Below, one piece after another: positions 12,625 to 26,200 of a stretch of DNA of 64,000 nt. Below the pieces are notes generated by a model. The model was not told the DNA's origin. It made no database searches and was given only the letters and a program-made list of their open reading frames with translations. Origin of the DNA: Chionis minor (lineage: Eukaryota > Chordata > Aves > Charadriiformes > Chionididae); NCBI GenBank assembly GCA_013398295.1, contig VZSF01001524.1, forward strand, positions 1,265,659 through 1,329,658. The letters run 5' to 3'. Within the stretch, counting starts at the first letter, position 1. Every line of letters begins with the position of its first letter. The position numbers and the translations under genes are program-made.

Positions 12625-13712
12625 TTGAGAAACTGCTTGGAGAAATCCCACAGGTTAGAGCTCTAGAGGGTAGGGGAGCTCAAGAGAGCTGGTTGATTTT
12701 CAAGTATTCCTTCCTTCAAGCTCAGGATTGGTGCATCCCTAAGAGCAAGGAATTGGGCAGAGGAAGCAGGAGACCGGCATAGTTGAGCAGGGAGCTCCTG
12801 AAAAAGCTCAAGCGGAAGAAGGAAGTTTACAGTATGTGGAAGAAGGGACTGGCCACTTGGGAAGATTACAAGAATGCTGTCAGAGTATGCAGGGGTGAAA
12901 CGAGGAAAGGCAAGGCCTCCTTGGAATTAAATCTGGCAAGGGATGTCAAGATCAACAGGAAGGGGTTCTTCAAGTACATAGGAGAAAGAAAAACTAGAGA
13001 GAATGTGAGCCCTCTGTTGAATGAGATGGGTGCCATGGTGACAGACAATGCAGAGAAAGCAGAGTTACTGAATGCCTTCTTTGCTTCAGTCTTCACTGCT
13101 CAGGCCAGCCCTCAGGACCCCCAGACTCTACACATAACAGGGAAAGTCTGGAGCAAGGAACACTCTCCCTTGGTTGGGGAGGATCAAGTTAGAGACCAAT
13201 TAAGTAAACTGGATATCCACAAGTCCATGGGTCCTGATGGGATGCACCTGCGAGTGCTGAGGAAGCTGAAAAAAGTCATTGCTGGTCCACTCTCCGTCAT
13301 CTTTGGAAGGCCCTGGATAACAGGCGAGGTGCCTGAGGACTGGAGGAAAGCCAATGTCACTCAGTCTTCAAAAAGGGCAAGAAGATCCAGGAAACTACAG
13401 GCCAGTCAGCCTCACCTCCATCCCTGGAAAGATGGGCTTATTCTGGGCATCATCTCCAAGCATCTGGAGGAAAAGAAGGTTATCAGAAGTAGTCAACATG
13501 GATTCACCAAGGGGAAGTCATGTCTGACTAATCTGATAGCCTTCTACGATGGCATGACTGGATGGATAGATGAGGGGAGGGCAGTGGATGTTGTCTACTT
13601 TGGCAAGGCTTTTGACGCTGTCTCCCACAGCATCCTAGTAGGCAAGCTTAGGAAATGTGGGTTAGATAAATGGACAGTGGGGTGGATTGAAAACTGGCTG
13701 GCAGGTAGAGCT
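12625..13712 (+). mobile_element. CR1 LINE internal fragment, plus strand, cut by gap
   Basis: The region encodes the linker and first half of a CR1 ORF2 reverse transcriptase in plus orientation. Recognisable pieces are the KKLKRKKEVYSMWKKG segment, the LDIHKSMGPDG motif near 13210-13245 and [20 protein letters not shown] near 13485-13550. The protein is damaged. A frameshifted patch lies around 13365-13440. Motif A reads VVYFGKAFD where CR1 normally has a YLDF-type block, so two codons including the first catalytic Asp are missing. The element runs into the assembly gap at 13713, so its 3' end is unknown. The left edge is approximate. Confidence 0.88.
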
Positions 13713-14568
13713 NNNNNNNNNNNNNNNNNNNNNNNNNNNNNNNNNNNNNNNNNNNNNNNNNNNNNNNNNNNNNNNNNNNNNNNNNNNNNNNNNNNNNNNN
13801 NNNNNNNNNNNNNNNNNNNNNNNNNNNNNNNNNNNNNNNNNNNNNNNNNNNNNNNNNNNNNNNNNNNNNNNNNNNNNNNNNNNNNNNNNNNNNNNNNNNN
13901 NNNNNNNNNNNNNNNNNNNNNNNNNNNNNNNNNNNNNNNNNNNNNNNNNNNNNNNNNNNNNNNNNNNNNNNNNNNNNNNNNNNNNNNNNNNNNNNNNNNN
14001 NNNNNNNNNNNNNNNNNNNNNNNNNNNNNNNNNNNNNNNNNNNNNNNNNNNNNNNNNNNNNNNNNNNNNNNNNNNNNNNNNNNNNNNNNNNNNNNNNNNN
14101 NNNNNNNNNNNNNNNNNNNNNNNNNNNNNNNNNNNNNNNNNNNNNNNNNNNNNNNNNNNNNNNNNNNNNNNNNNNNNNNNNNNNNNNNNNNNNNNNNNNN
14201 NNNNNNNNNNNNNNNNNNNNNNNNNNNNNNNNNNNNNNNNNNNNNNNNNNNNNNNNNNNNNNNNNNNNNNNNNNNNNNNNNNNNNNNNNNNNNNNNNNNN
14301 NNNNNNNNNNNNNNNNNNNNNNNNNNNNNNNNNNNNNNNNNNNNNNNNNNNNNNNNNNNNNNNNNNNNNNNNNNNNNNNNNNNNNNNNNNNNNNNNNNNN
14401 NNNNNNNNNNNNNNNNNNNNNNNNNNNNNNNNNNNNNNNNNNNNNNNNNNNNNNNNNNNNNNNNNNNNNNNNNNNNNNNNNNNNNNNNNNNNNNNNNNNN
14501 NNNNNNNNNNNNNNNNNNNNNNNNNNNNNNNNNNNNNNNNNNNNNNNNNNNNNNNNNNNNNNNNNNNN
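13713..14568. other. assembly gap (856 N)
   Basis: A run of 856 undetermined bases. Its left flank is CR1 reverse-transcriptase sequence, and its right flank starts with a homopolymer-rich patch (T, A, G and A runs, 14569-14613). Both are typical places for an assembly to break. Long open frames that span it are artefacts of N translation. Confidence 0.98.
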
Positions 14569-15728
14569 TTTTTTTAAAAAAGAGTCAAGGGGGGGGGGGA
14601 AAAAAAAAAAAAAGAGAGGCTTTGCTCTAGCAGATAAATTATACAAGACAATCTCAAAGGCCACCTTACCCAGGGACAGCTCCTGCTCAGAAAACAAGAC
14701 TCTACCACTTTTCTATTGAGACACTGGCAAGACAAAGTAGAGTAAGAAAAGTAAACTGCTTCTTTTTCAGAGGTGAAAAAGAGCACTTGGACGTTTTCTT
14801 CCTAAATGATTACCCATGCCCCTGAAGAAGACTGCAAGTGAAGGACCAAGCACTACCATTTTGTCATTATTAAGGTCATGCTCCTCCTCTTATCACAGGA
14901 CTTTAATAAGGAAGAAGCAGATATTCTTGTGATCTAATGTACAGGACTAAACTAGTGATATTAATACTCCAGAGTATTCCCATATTAAGTCACCCACACA
15001 ATATTGTTTAAGTGCAATACTGACAGGAAGACTTAACATTTTCTAATTAGCGTTAGTCAAGATGATATATTGCTTCTAGAAATGACATAATATTGATATT
15101 TCTCACAAGAAAGAAATGCAAATAGGCTCTGCCATCAGTTTTTCACTAAAACAAACAAACAAACAACAACAAAAGAAACCCCAAAACCACCCACAACCAA
15201 CCAAAACCACCCAACTTTTTTGTATGATTTTTAGTACTGCACAGGGGAGAATTCCAATGGTTTTATGACTTAAACTGAAACCTGTTTGCTACACGATTTT
15301 TGAGATTGGCAGTAATGATTCCCAAACACACTGGTTACCTTTGAAAATCCGTAATTCCAGACAACAGAGAATAAACACTAATTTGTTAGTCACTTACACC
15401 TACTCCGTATTATGACTAGAAGCAGCCATTTACAGACACCTGCTCTTCAATGCTGCCCCTTAGAGGACATACTCGAGAAATTCATCCAACTCGTGTCAAA
15501 GAGCTGTTGAAGACAGTACAAGGGGAACTGGATCAGGACAGTATAATGTGGCACCATTTGAAACCTATTGATTATTTTGATACTGACTGTACACAAGTAT
15601 GGCACGTTAACATAAACCTCCTCAATCAATTTAAGAAATTGCCTTTGCTACAGCAATTTTTGTCCAAAAAAACAAGCTTGATTCCCCATACCACGTTCAT
15701 GCAAGCCCTTAATGACATCCTGGGTTTG
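14569..15728. other. spacer with low-complexity patches
   Basis: The gap edge (14569-14613) is a mix of T, A, G and A homopolymers. At 15148-15215 there is a CAAA/CCAA-rich simple repeat. A plus-strand open frame starts at 15450 and runs about 93 codons before entering the next CR1. I recognise no family in it and see no splice context, so I do not call it a gene. Confidence 0.5.
15148..15215. repeat. CAAA/CCAA-rich low-complexity repeat
   Basis: Alternating CAAA, CAA and CCACC units with almost no G or T on the plus strand over about 68 bases. Confidence 0.8.
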
Positions 15729-16846
15729 ATTTTACGATCCCATAACATCCTCATAGGTAAGCTTAGGATTGTGGGTTAGATGAATGGACAGTGAGGTGGA
15801 CTGAGAACTGGCTGAATGGCAGAGCTCAGCTCAGAGGGTTGTGATCAGTGGGGCAGAGTCCAGTTGGAGGCTGGTAACTAGTGGCGTTCCCCAGGAGTCG
15901 GTACTGGGTCTGGTCTTATTGAACATATTCATCAACGACCTGGATGAGAGGACAGAGCGCACCCTCAGCAAGTTTGCTGGTGACACAAAACTGGGAGGGG
16001 TGGCTGACACACCAAAAGGCTGTGCTGCCATTCAGCGTGACCTGGACAGGCTGGAGAGTTGGGTGGAGAGGAACCTAAGGAAATTCAACAAAGGCAAGTG
16101 TAGGGTCCTGCACCTATGGAGGAATAACACCATGCACCAGTGCAGGTCAGGGGCTGATCTGCTGGGAAGCAGCTGTGCACAGAGGGACCTGTGGGCGTCC
16201 TGGTGGACAAGAAGTTGACCCTGGGGCAGCAATGTGCCCTTGTGGCCAAGAAGGAGCGTGGCCAGCAGATCAAGGGCAGTAATCCTCCCCCTTTAGTCTG
16301 CCCTGGTGAGGCTGCCTCTGGAGTACTGTGTCCAGTTCTGGGCCTCCAGTTCAAGAGGGACAGTGAACTACTGGAGAGAGTCCAGCAGAGGGCTACAAAG
16401 ATGATCAAGGGACTGGAGCACCTCTCTTATGAGGAAAGGCTGAGAGACCTGGATCCATCTAGCCTGGAGAAGAGAAGACTGAGACGGGATCTCATCAATG
16501 CTTACAAATATCTAAAGGGCGAGCGTCAAGAGGTTGGGGCCAGACTCTTTTCAGTGGTGCCTGGCAACAGGACAAGGGGAAACGGGCACAAGCTGGAACA
16601 AAGGAAATTCCATCCCAACATGAGGAAAAACTTCTTTCCTTTGAGGGTAGCAGAGCACTGGAACAGGCTGCCCAGAGAGGTGGTGGAGTCTCTGACTCTG
16701 GAGACATTCCAAACCTGCCTGGACGCCATCCTGTGCAACCTGCTGTAGGTGAACCTGCTCTGGCAGGGGGTTGGACCAGATGATCTCCAGAGGTCCCTTC
16801 TAACCCCTAACATTCTGTGATTCTGTGATATCTGTGATTCTGTGAT
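15729..16846 (+). mobile_element. CR1 LINE, 5'-truncated, plus strand
   Basis: A CR1 3' portion in plus orientation, starting within the reverse transcriptase just after motif A and ending in an ATTCTGTG repeat tail (about 16811-16846). The open frame 15841-16218 carries SGVPQESVLG and NIFINDLDE. The catalytic motif is mutated to FAGD, where active CR1 has FADD. The frame 16191-16748 carries the [21 protein letters not shown] segment and the C-terminal thumb. At least one frameshift separates the two, so the copy is dead. Confidence 0.92.
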
Positions 16847-19800
16847 TTTCTTCATGGGATCATTCACAATAATCCAAGAACAAAATGAAATCTCCAAACT
16901 AAACCTGCAGTGAATATTTTTAATTTTTATTTTTTTTTTAAGCTCTGTTGGCAATACCAGCTAATGGTTTTAACACCATGAACTATATGCAGGCTGCTGT
17001 AGCTCCTGCTTGAGCTCTCTAAATCCTGATTCTCATGGGAGAGTGACAGGAATGCCACCTTCACAGGGAGGCAGAAGGGAATACTGATCTTCAAATTATC
17101 TCAATTACAAGTTCCTGATAAAAATGTTTAAGATTCTCATCTTGCAAGATAAATCTGTATGTGTGAAGCTTCACCACACCTTAAATGACTTTTCTTTAGA
17201 TGAGCAGTTAGATCTTAATGTCTGGTAATTGTCCATTTCAGATTAAACATTATGAAATGCAAGACTGCAGTCTCAAGTAGTCATCAATGGCATAATAAGA
17301 AAAGCTGTATGATATGTGGGGTAGCACATACATTTTCAGGGGAGGGAGAAAATTGTACATTCCAGGTACAATTTGGATCCTCAACTTCTCTGCCACTTGA
17401 GTTTACAAGTCTTCAAACACAGTACAAAATGAGAAAATAACTATTGAAATACCTAAAATGAAAACTACCATCTTCCATTCACTTAGTTTCTACAATTTTA
17501 CAGCCACAAATAAAATAACTATGGTTTAAAATGAACAAAACTAGCTATTAATAAAGCCCACAGTTCTTGAAATGTTAAATCCAGTAACAGAATGATGTTT
17601 ACTAGAACTGGATAGTTTGTATTACCACAGCTAAGCAGTGGATGACATTCCAATTTTAAAGCATTGCTTTCAAAAGTTAAAAAAAACACAGCATATACAA
17701 ATGACAGGCTGCTTTTGAATTTTAAAAATGCAAAAAAGTAAGAAAAAGAAAACTGTTTCAAATATTTGTTTTCTTAAAGCTTTTTTATTAGCCATAATTT
17801 TCCACTCTTACAAGACCGTGAAAATTGAGAAACATTGTCTAACTTCACTTGCTGATGAAACCCTTTTAAGTTCAGAATATCCTAATATTACAAGGTTTTT
17901 GCTATTCATCTTCACACTACCACTCACAGATTTTGCCAAAACCTCACTTAAGCCTCCTAAAACAAAGAATTAGACACAAAAAGTTAAAGCAGTAGGTTCC
18001 TATGAGACTGTAAGACGTTACAGAGTGGATTCATTCTTTTCTCCGAGATTTCAGGGAGAAACATTGAAAGCACATCTCTGGAATCCTTTAACACATACAA
18101 CTATAGACAGAGCACAACTGAAAACAACCATTTCTTCTGCTGGGAAGTCTGCAGGAGGACTCCTGGGTATTTGCAACCTTTTGGAACCGTATCATACAAC
18201 AGGAAAAAAACTGTAATCACACTTGTTCAAAGAGTTCCCTTATTTTCACTCTACTGATAGTCCCTAGAAAATTTATTATAACTACTAAGTCTGACTATAG
18301 ATTAACTGAATAAGCCACATCATTACTAGTAACTCAACCTACATCATCAGTGGATAACATCATAAGAATTTATTTCTATTTGTTTGGGGTTTTTTTACAG
18401 TAGAAATACTGTACATGGCACTCAAAAGCATACACTATATTTCACAGTTTCAGCTTGGACTGTGATTCTAGTATGTAAAATCAATTATTAGCTTTCAAAT
18501 TCATAATCCTTTATAAGTTTCATCAGAACAGAGCACCTCCATTTGTACTTCTCCTGTAAGTGCCAGTGGTAACAGAAATTCAAGATTAAAGACAAATTGC
18601 TGACTAGCCTGTATTGTAGAGGATTGGAGGCATGGAAGCACAATGAAGTACCCCATTAGGTGTGAGAATTCAAATTTCAGGGACTGTGAAGGCTTGAAAA
18701 GCAGGCATTAAACTGCTGAGAAGAGCAAAGGGAGTTACAGCATCGCAAATGGAATGACTGTTTTGGGTTTCCCTATCATTCCCAAAGATACCTTTCTGAA
18801 TCCTACTCCACTGTATTTTTCAGAATTCATGCACATAACAAATCTAATTGTCAAATGTCTTCTTTTATTAATAAAGCAAATTAAGTTCAAATGAAGCAAA
18901 AACATAGCAACATGGTTTGGAATCCTGTGCACTCTGCCTTCCACCACTCCTTTCTGCAAAAGTGGTGTCTTCTGGGCCAACCTATCCAAAGCATTTGTAG
19001 GTGATCAAACAAGACAATTGCTCTCTCAGAGTTTCTGCAGGTGTCCCACTTCAAGCACCGGTTTAATGTCTTCTGCTGTCTCTTTGCCAGCTGGCTGACA
19101 ATAAGGACCTCTGTTAGGGGATCAAAATAACTGATGTGATCCTGCAGTATATCTTTTGGACCATTTTCATGCACGAGTGATTAGCAGACAATCGGTCATG
19201 AATCTCATACATGGCTTACTGATGTCCATATTTTACTCAATAGAACTCAGAACCTGGACCATACAGATGCATAACAAACATTTAGACAGTCACTTCACTG
19301 TGCTATATTTAAAAAAAATTAAAATTAAGAAGCTCAAATGCATCACAGGTAAATCTATTCTTTGCTAAGCAATGAACACCTAGCCTGCAGAATTGGTAAG
19401 ACAAGCAATACTGACGATGAAAAACAGTTGGAACAATTATCCTTCAAAAGCAAAAAAGGCAGAGATTTCTTTACCACTTGATTACTCTTTCAAGAATCTT
19501 AACCCCAATACAGGGTTTGGAATTAAATGTGGCTGATAGCCAACAAGGAATACTACTGACACTCTGAGTCAGGGACGTGGTGTGTTGCCACCTTCACCTT
19601 GGAACTTTGATGCCTGGTAGCATCCTTTTGCTCCCCTCAGCCTAGTTCTCTCATTCACATTTCACCCATTCGTTGTGTAGCACGCAAAGCATCTGGAGAC
19701 CAAATACTTAGCAAATAAATGCAAATCTGAGTGAACAAAGTAATGCAATATTTCGGTGGCTTTACATATCGTCATAGCACAGCACAAACGTTAGTTCCTG

Positions 19801-20821
19801 ATTATTAGATGTAGATTAGGGTGATTTTCTTATTGAATAAACCTCCAGGACATTAACTTTTCCTTGGTTTCATGTATTACAACGCTGGTACATTCTCAAT
19901 TACCTGTTTTAAAGCTGTTTATTAGAAAATGTTCTCTGTTTATTCTTTATATGTAAACAACTGGGTTGCACAGCTTAAAAGATACCTTGGCACCTGTCCA
20001 TAATGACTTTATTCATATATATATGTGTGTCTTTATTTTTCTCTACCATAGAACTTATATAGCAATGGTATAGTTTTCAACTTAACAGGTTTTTTTAGGC
20101 AGTAGGTGATGTGTCTACTGCTCAGACACGAGATCACACTTCAGGGATTCAGTGTGCAGTCCTATCCAATAGTCCAATCTTTTGGCATGAACCCATTCTG
20201 CGGCCTTTGGCCCTTGCTACACTACAGCAGGATCCCCTTATTTGTACAACATGGTATAGTATCTCCTGCTTTGCAGAAGTGCACAGCATTTATTCATCAA
20301 CATTTCTTTAAACACTTCAAGAATCATGTAGGAAAGACTATGCATTACTGTGCAAGCTATAGTCCTTAGTTACAGCTAGAAAGGTTATGCAGTGCAGAAG
20401 TGAGGGCTGCAGAGGTGTCTTTGGAATTCTTTTGAATCACAACCAAGTACAGATTCGGGCCAATTTCTGAGCTGCTGGCAGATATATAGGGGTGACAGAG
20501 TAGCCAGGAAATGATGGGTCACACAGAAGTTCCACAGGTCATGCTGGTGGGTCACACTCTATGCTGCCAGCAAGAAGGAGAGTGCTCTGCAGTCCCTGGG
20601 TCCAATTCAGAGACAGGAGGGCCAGGAGACTCCCACTGCCCTGAGTTCTGGAGAATTAATGGATTTCTCAACAGGTATATTCAGATGATACACAATTAAG
20701 AACCCTAAAATTAATCCCCAAATAAGAATGGGGACAATATGAGAAACAAAATTTGCAGTTATTTGGACAAGGTCTTCAAAATTATTTAGGAAGAGAAACA
20801 AAGTACTGAAAATTGGAAAAA
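16847..20821. other. AT-rich spacer, nothing recognised
   Basis: About 4 kb with no supported exon, RNA gene or known repeat. Open frames on both strands are short and unlike known proteins. It could still hold noncoding first exons of MAP3K7CL or regulatory DNA that I cannot see from sequence alone. Confidence 0.4.
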
Positions 20822-21096
20822 CAGAATCACAGAATCACTTAGGTTGGAAGAGACCTTGGAGATCATCGAGTCCAACCATAAGCCTAACACTGCTAAACCA
20901 CCCCTAAACCATGTCCCTCAGCACCATGTCTACCTGTCTTTTAAATACCTCCAGGAATGGTGATTCCATCACTTCCCTGGACAGCCTGTTCCAATGCTTG
21001 ACAACCCTTTCCATAAAGAAGCTTTCCCTAATATCCAACCTAAACCTCCCCTGGTGTAACTTGAAGCCGTTTCCTCTTGTCCTGTCCCTTGTTACT
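20822..21096 (-). mobile_element. CR1 LINE 3' fragment, minus strand
   Basis: A short 3' end in minus orientation, beginning with an AGAATCACAGAATCAC tail and the TTAGGTTGGAAGAGACCTTG block. Most of it is close to the fragment at 10301, so the two belong to the same CR1 subfamily. Similarity stops near 21096. Confidence 0.9.
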
Positions 21097-23289
21097 TCCG
21101 CCTTTGTCCTGAAGATCTAGTACTGTTTTATACTATCCTTAGAAAATTCCAGGTTGGGCATCCAAGAGAAGGCACAACACAGTAAAGAAAGAAGACCGCA
21201 GATCTCAGTGGCCCAGGTGCCAATCAACTTAAGTTGTGCTCTCGATCTCAGAATCCTACCTTTTAGCTACCTTTTTTTCTGCTTAGTATCTGCACAGCTG
21301 AAAGAAATGCAAATTGGGTGTGGTAGTAGCTTGTTTCCAGGAATCTGCAGACAGTTGTTATTTATTTTACTCTTCATGACTTCATTTGGGTGCTATTTCT
21401 GCAGAAGTCCTCATCTATTCAGTGCCAAGCCTGCCACCCTCTTCCACTATTTCCTATCTTTTCTAATTACAGCCTAAATTCCTATTTCCCTCTCACTTCT
21501 CAGTCTGATGTTCTCCAAGTTCCAACATCCCCATGGCTACTGATAAATTCTTCCCACCCCAACAAGAACAGCCGAACTTTCAATAGCAGTTGGCTTGTAT
21601 TCCCAGGTATTTCCAGGCTCCTGTGGACTCCACTGGAAAAAAGTTCCCATAAGACCCCTTTGAACACTGAAGAGAGATGTTTCTCTAGCCCTTATCTGAT
21701 CCTGGATTTGACCTCCTCACGCAAAACAGAACTCACCACCTAGAAGACGTCATTTTTGCCCAATTAATGCTTTCTTTCTTTAGACATCAGAACCAGAAAG
21801 ATCTCAACAATTTTGCTTTCTCTCATGAAGCAGTGGCTCTTGAATTGTATTTTGGTGTGTACTGTATCAGTGTCACGGCATGATTTTATACCTTGATTGT
21901 ACCTGCAATACAAAACCAATACAAACAGCATTGATTCATTTCTGAGACTATTATCCTTTCCCATCTTGTTTTAGAGGAACATCTGAATTCTTGCCACTTA
22001 CACAGGTAGAATCAAACATACTGGATCCTTAACTCAGCTGTAGTCTGTCATGATTATGCTAATATTGTCAACATTTTCAAACAATTTAATCTACTCATCC
22101 CATGCAAAGGCAATACTCCTTTAAAATCCCCCGAAGTGCTTTCCAGTGACTCAAGCTAACAGGATTAGCTATAGCAGAAAGTACATACACTGAGGTAAGA
22201 ATACACAAATGGTATGGAAATTTTGCCTTCTTGTCTAGCTTGCAATCCTCTGTACCAGCAAGCAAGATAAATCCAGGATGAGGGTAGCATTTAACCCAGG
22301 AGCTGTGGACCAATGACCTAAGAAGTACTTAGTTGATTAGAAGTACTCTAGTTGATTAGAGTGCTCCTTCTCATTATGTCACAAATGTGATAAGCACAAT
22401 CTGGGAAAAGCTGATGTAACTGCTGCTGCTGTTACTAAGAGAATTACTTTCACCCTGAACGTTCAGCCCTATGTGGTTCGCAAGTCTCTGTTTCAGGTAT
22501 AAGCATGATTCTCTGTAAACTATGTATGGTCCTCAGGCTTCCCTCAACATGCCACTCACATTTTTTCATTGGCCAGGTGTCAACGTTGTTGGACAAACAC
22601 AGTCTGATGCTATACTCACTTCAGCAGATACATTTCTATCCCTTGTTTTCCAATTGTTCAGGTTCCCACTGCTGATTAAGCAAATAGAAATTAACATTCT
22701 GTCCTTTTTATGAACCTCCCAAGAACTTGTTAAAATTTTACCATCCTAGAATTTGACAAACATGTGCCTGTAGAGAAGCTGGGGATTTCCACATGTACAG
22801 TAATAGATTTTGGCTGGTGAAAGGGCAGCCAACTGCCAATAGCCAACCCTTTGACCTTTGGATGGTCTTTTAGCATGGCAACGTCTGTGCAGAATATAAA
22901 TGGCTGAGTAGCTAAAAAAAGATCAAGGCCAAGTCAAAGTCATGGTTAGACAGTGAATCCCAAATAACTCCTGAGAAAGAGATGCTTTAGTAATAAATAC
23001 AGATTAATATATATGCATATTGTACATATTCATAATCACGAACATACATATATATTTTAGTTTTAGGGGTATTCTGGCTTTAAAAAATGTAGCTAGCATA
23101 AGCTTCAATAAAAGAACTGTACCAACAATGCAGTTCCTGAAACATTTGAAGATAGCATAAGACAGCAGTGCCACAGAAAGACTCCTGCCCTGTCTCCCTT
23201 CTTCTCTCCTTGTGCCAGCCCAGGGCTTTGCACACCTCATGTGGTGAGGCTTCTTTTGGGTTAGTCTTAATGCAAATCAGTTCCCTAAT
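21097..23289. other. AT-rich spacer, nothing recognised
   Basis: No supported gene or repeat. A small imperfect local duplication of a TAGTTGATTAGA-like unit occurs near 22330-22360. Confidence 0.4.
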
Positions 23290-26200
23290 CTGGTTCATTG
23301 CATGGGTCCTCTCTCTGCCTGGCCGAACAAAGAACTTAGAGGATAGGGGGCAATGGGAACACGTTCCTGCCCGGCGAAGCAGGCGTGCCTCCCCAGTAAC
23401 TCCCCCACCTTCTCCGGTACGTTTGCAAAATAGGTACAAGGCTCTGCAAGCGGAACTGAAACATGACAAGGAAGATGATTCAATGTGCGCGTAGGTGTCA
23501 TCGAGGTTAAGCCAAACTACACCCTGCACCAAAACCTCTTCAGTAAAGAAAAAAGACCAGTCATCGTTGTAGGTGACTCCCTCCTGAAGAGAGCAGAAGG
23601 CCCAGTATGCAGACTGGACCCACTTCTTAGGGAAGTCTGCTGCCTCCCTGAGGCTCGGCTTAAAGATAAAAAGAGAAAGCTTTCTTCCCTGGTACATCCT
23701 TCAGATTACTACCCATTACTCATTTTTCACAGGCAGCGATGAACAGGCAACAAGAAACCTGAGGGTGATCAAGAGAGACTTCCGGGCCTTGGGACAACTG
23801 GTTAAGGGATCAGGAGCACACATAGTGTTCTCCTCTATCATTCCAGTTGCAGGGAAGGACGAGGGATGAAATAGGAAGAGCCAGCAGGTCAATACCTGGC
23901 TCCGTGCCTGGTGTCAGTGGCAGGACTTTGGGTTTTTTGATCACGGGTTGGTTTACATGCCACCGAGCCTGCTGGTGTCTGTGGGGGTAGTTTTCTCCCA
24001 AAGGGGGAAAAGGTTCTTCGTGCAGGAGTTGGCAGGGGTCACCAAAAGGGCTTTAAACTAGATTTGAAGGGGGAAAGGGTTGAAACCAGGCTCTTTAGAG
24101 GTAAGCCTGTGGGTAGCATACCACAGTCCGTGGGACAGGATGCCAGTGAGGTCCCTCGATCTGCTGACTCAGTGAGGTAGGTGATAAGAGATTCATGCAG
24201 CAGCAGAGATGTGAGGGTCATTGATGGGTTAGAAATTTCAGTCGCAACTGGGAATGGTCAGGTAGGAATTAGGGCTTCTCCCAGTAAAAAGATGGCAGGA
24301 CCAATAGCCCAACTGAAATGCTTCTACACTAAAGCATGCACCAATGGGCAACAAACAGCTGGAAGCCATTGTGCTGCAGGAAAACTATGAGGTAGGCACC
24401 ACCACAGAAACATGGTGGGATGACTCACACGACTGGAGTGCTGCAGTGGATGGCAATAAACTCTTCAGAAGGGATAAGCAAGGAAGGAGAGGCAGTGGGG
24501 TGGTCCTACATGTTAGGGAGTGTTATGAATATCTAGAACTAAATGATGCTGACAATGGGGTTGAGTGTCTATGGGTAGGAATCAGGGGGAGGGCCAACAA
24601 GGCCCTCCAAGACATCATGGTTGGAGTCTGTTACAGAACGCCCAGCCAGGGTGGAGAGGCAGATGGAATATTCTAGAAACAGCTGGGAGAGGTCTCAAGA
24701 TCACTAGCTCCTGTCCTCGTGGGGGACTTCAACTTACCATGTACCTGCGGGGAATACAATACAGCAGAGAAGGAACAGTCTAGGAGGTTCCTGGAGTGTG
24801 TTGAGGATAACTTCCTGACACAGCTGGTGAGGAAGCCAACTAGGGAAGGTGCCCCTGCTGGACCTGTCATTTGTGAGCAGAGAAGGAACTGTGGGGGATG
24901 TGATGGTTGGAGGCCCTCTTGGGCATAGTGATCATGAAATGCTGGAGTTTTTGTCTCTTGGAGAAGCAAGGAGCGGGGTCAGCAGAACTGTCACCCTGGA
25001 CTTCCTGAGGGCAGACTTTGGTCTGAAAAGAGCCTGCTTGACAGAGTCCCTTGGGAGGCCACCCTGAAAGGCAAATGAGTTCACGAAGGTTGGCCGTTTT
25101 TCAAAAAGTAAGTCTTAAAGGCGCAGGAGCAGGTCATCCCCATGTGCCCAAAAATGAGCCACCAGGGAAAAGGACTGGCTGAACAGAGAGGTATGGTTGC
25201 AACTCAAGAGAAAAAGGAGAATTTATAGCCTTTGAAAGAAGGGACAGGCCGCTCATGAGGACTACAAAGATGTTGTAAGGCTATGTAGCAAGAAAATTAG
25301 AAGGGCCAAAGCCCAACTAGAACTTAATAAGGCTTCTGATGTTATGGACAATAAAAAAAGTTTCTGTAAACACATTAGCAATAAAAGGAGGACTAGGGAT
25401 AATCTCCATCCTTTAGTAGACAGGGGTGGAAACATAGAAACAAAGGATGAGGAAAAGGCTGAGGTACTTACTGCCTTATTTGCCTTAGTCTTTAACAGTA
25501 AGGCCAGTTGTTCCCTGAGTCCCCAGCCCCCTGAGCTAGCAGACAGGGGTGAGGAGCAGAATGAAGCCCCTGTAATCCAAGGGGAAATGGTGAGTGATCT
25601 GCTACAGCACTTAGACATACATAAATCTATGGGTCCATATGGGATCCACCCATGGGTATTTAGGGAGATGGCAGAAGTGCTCACCAAGCCACTTTCCATC
25701 ATTTGTCAGCAGTCCTGGCTAACTGGGGAGGTCCCATATTGGGGCTGGTTCTCTTTAGTATCTTTATCAATGACCTGAATGAGGGGATCATGTGCACCCT
25801 CAGTAAGTTGGCAGACAACAACAAGTTAGGTGGGAGTGTCAACCTGCTTGAGGGAAGGATGGGTCTACAGAGGGATCTGGACAGGCTGGATCAATGGGCC
25901 AAGGCCAATGCTATGAGGTTCAGCAAGGCCAAGTACCAGGTCCTGCACTTGGGTCACAACAACCCCATGCAGCGCTACATGCTTGGGGAAGAGTGGCTGG
26001 AAACCTGCCTGGCAGAAAAGGACTAGGGGGTGCTGGTTGACGGTCGGCTGAATACAAGCCAGCAGAGTGCCCAGGTGGCCAAGAAGGCCAACAGCATCCT
26101 GGCTTGTACCAGGAATAGTGTCGTGCGCCGGACTAGGGAGGTGATCGTCTCCCTGTACTCAGCACTGGTGACGCCCCACCTTCATATACAGTGTTCAGTT

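Noticed and set aside
12783..14630. 615-codon open frame on the plus strand
   Set aside because: The first part is CR1 reverse transcriptase; most of the rest is translated N from the assembly gap. The minus-strand and second plus-strand frames across the gap are the same artefact.
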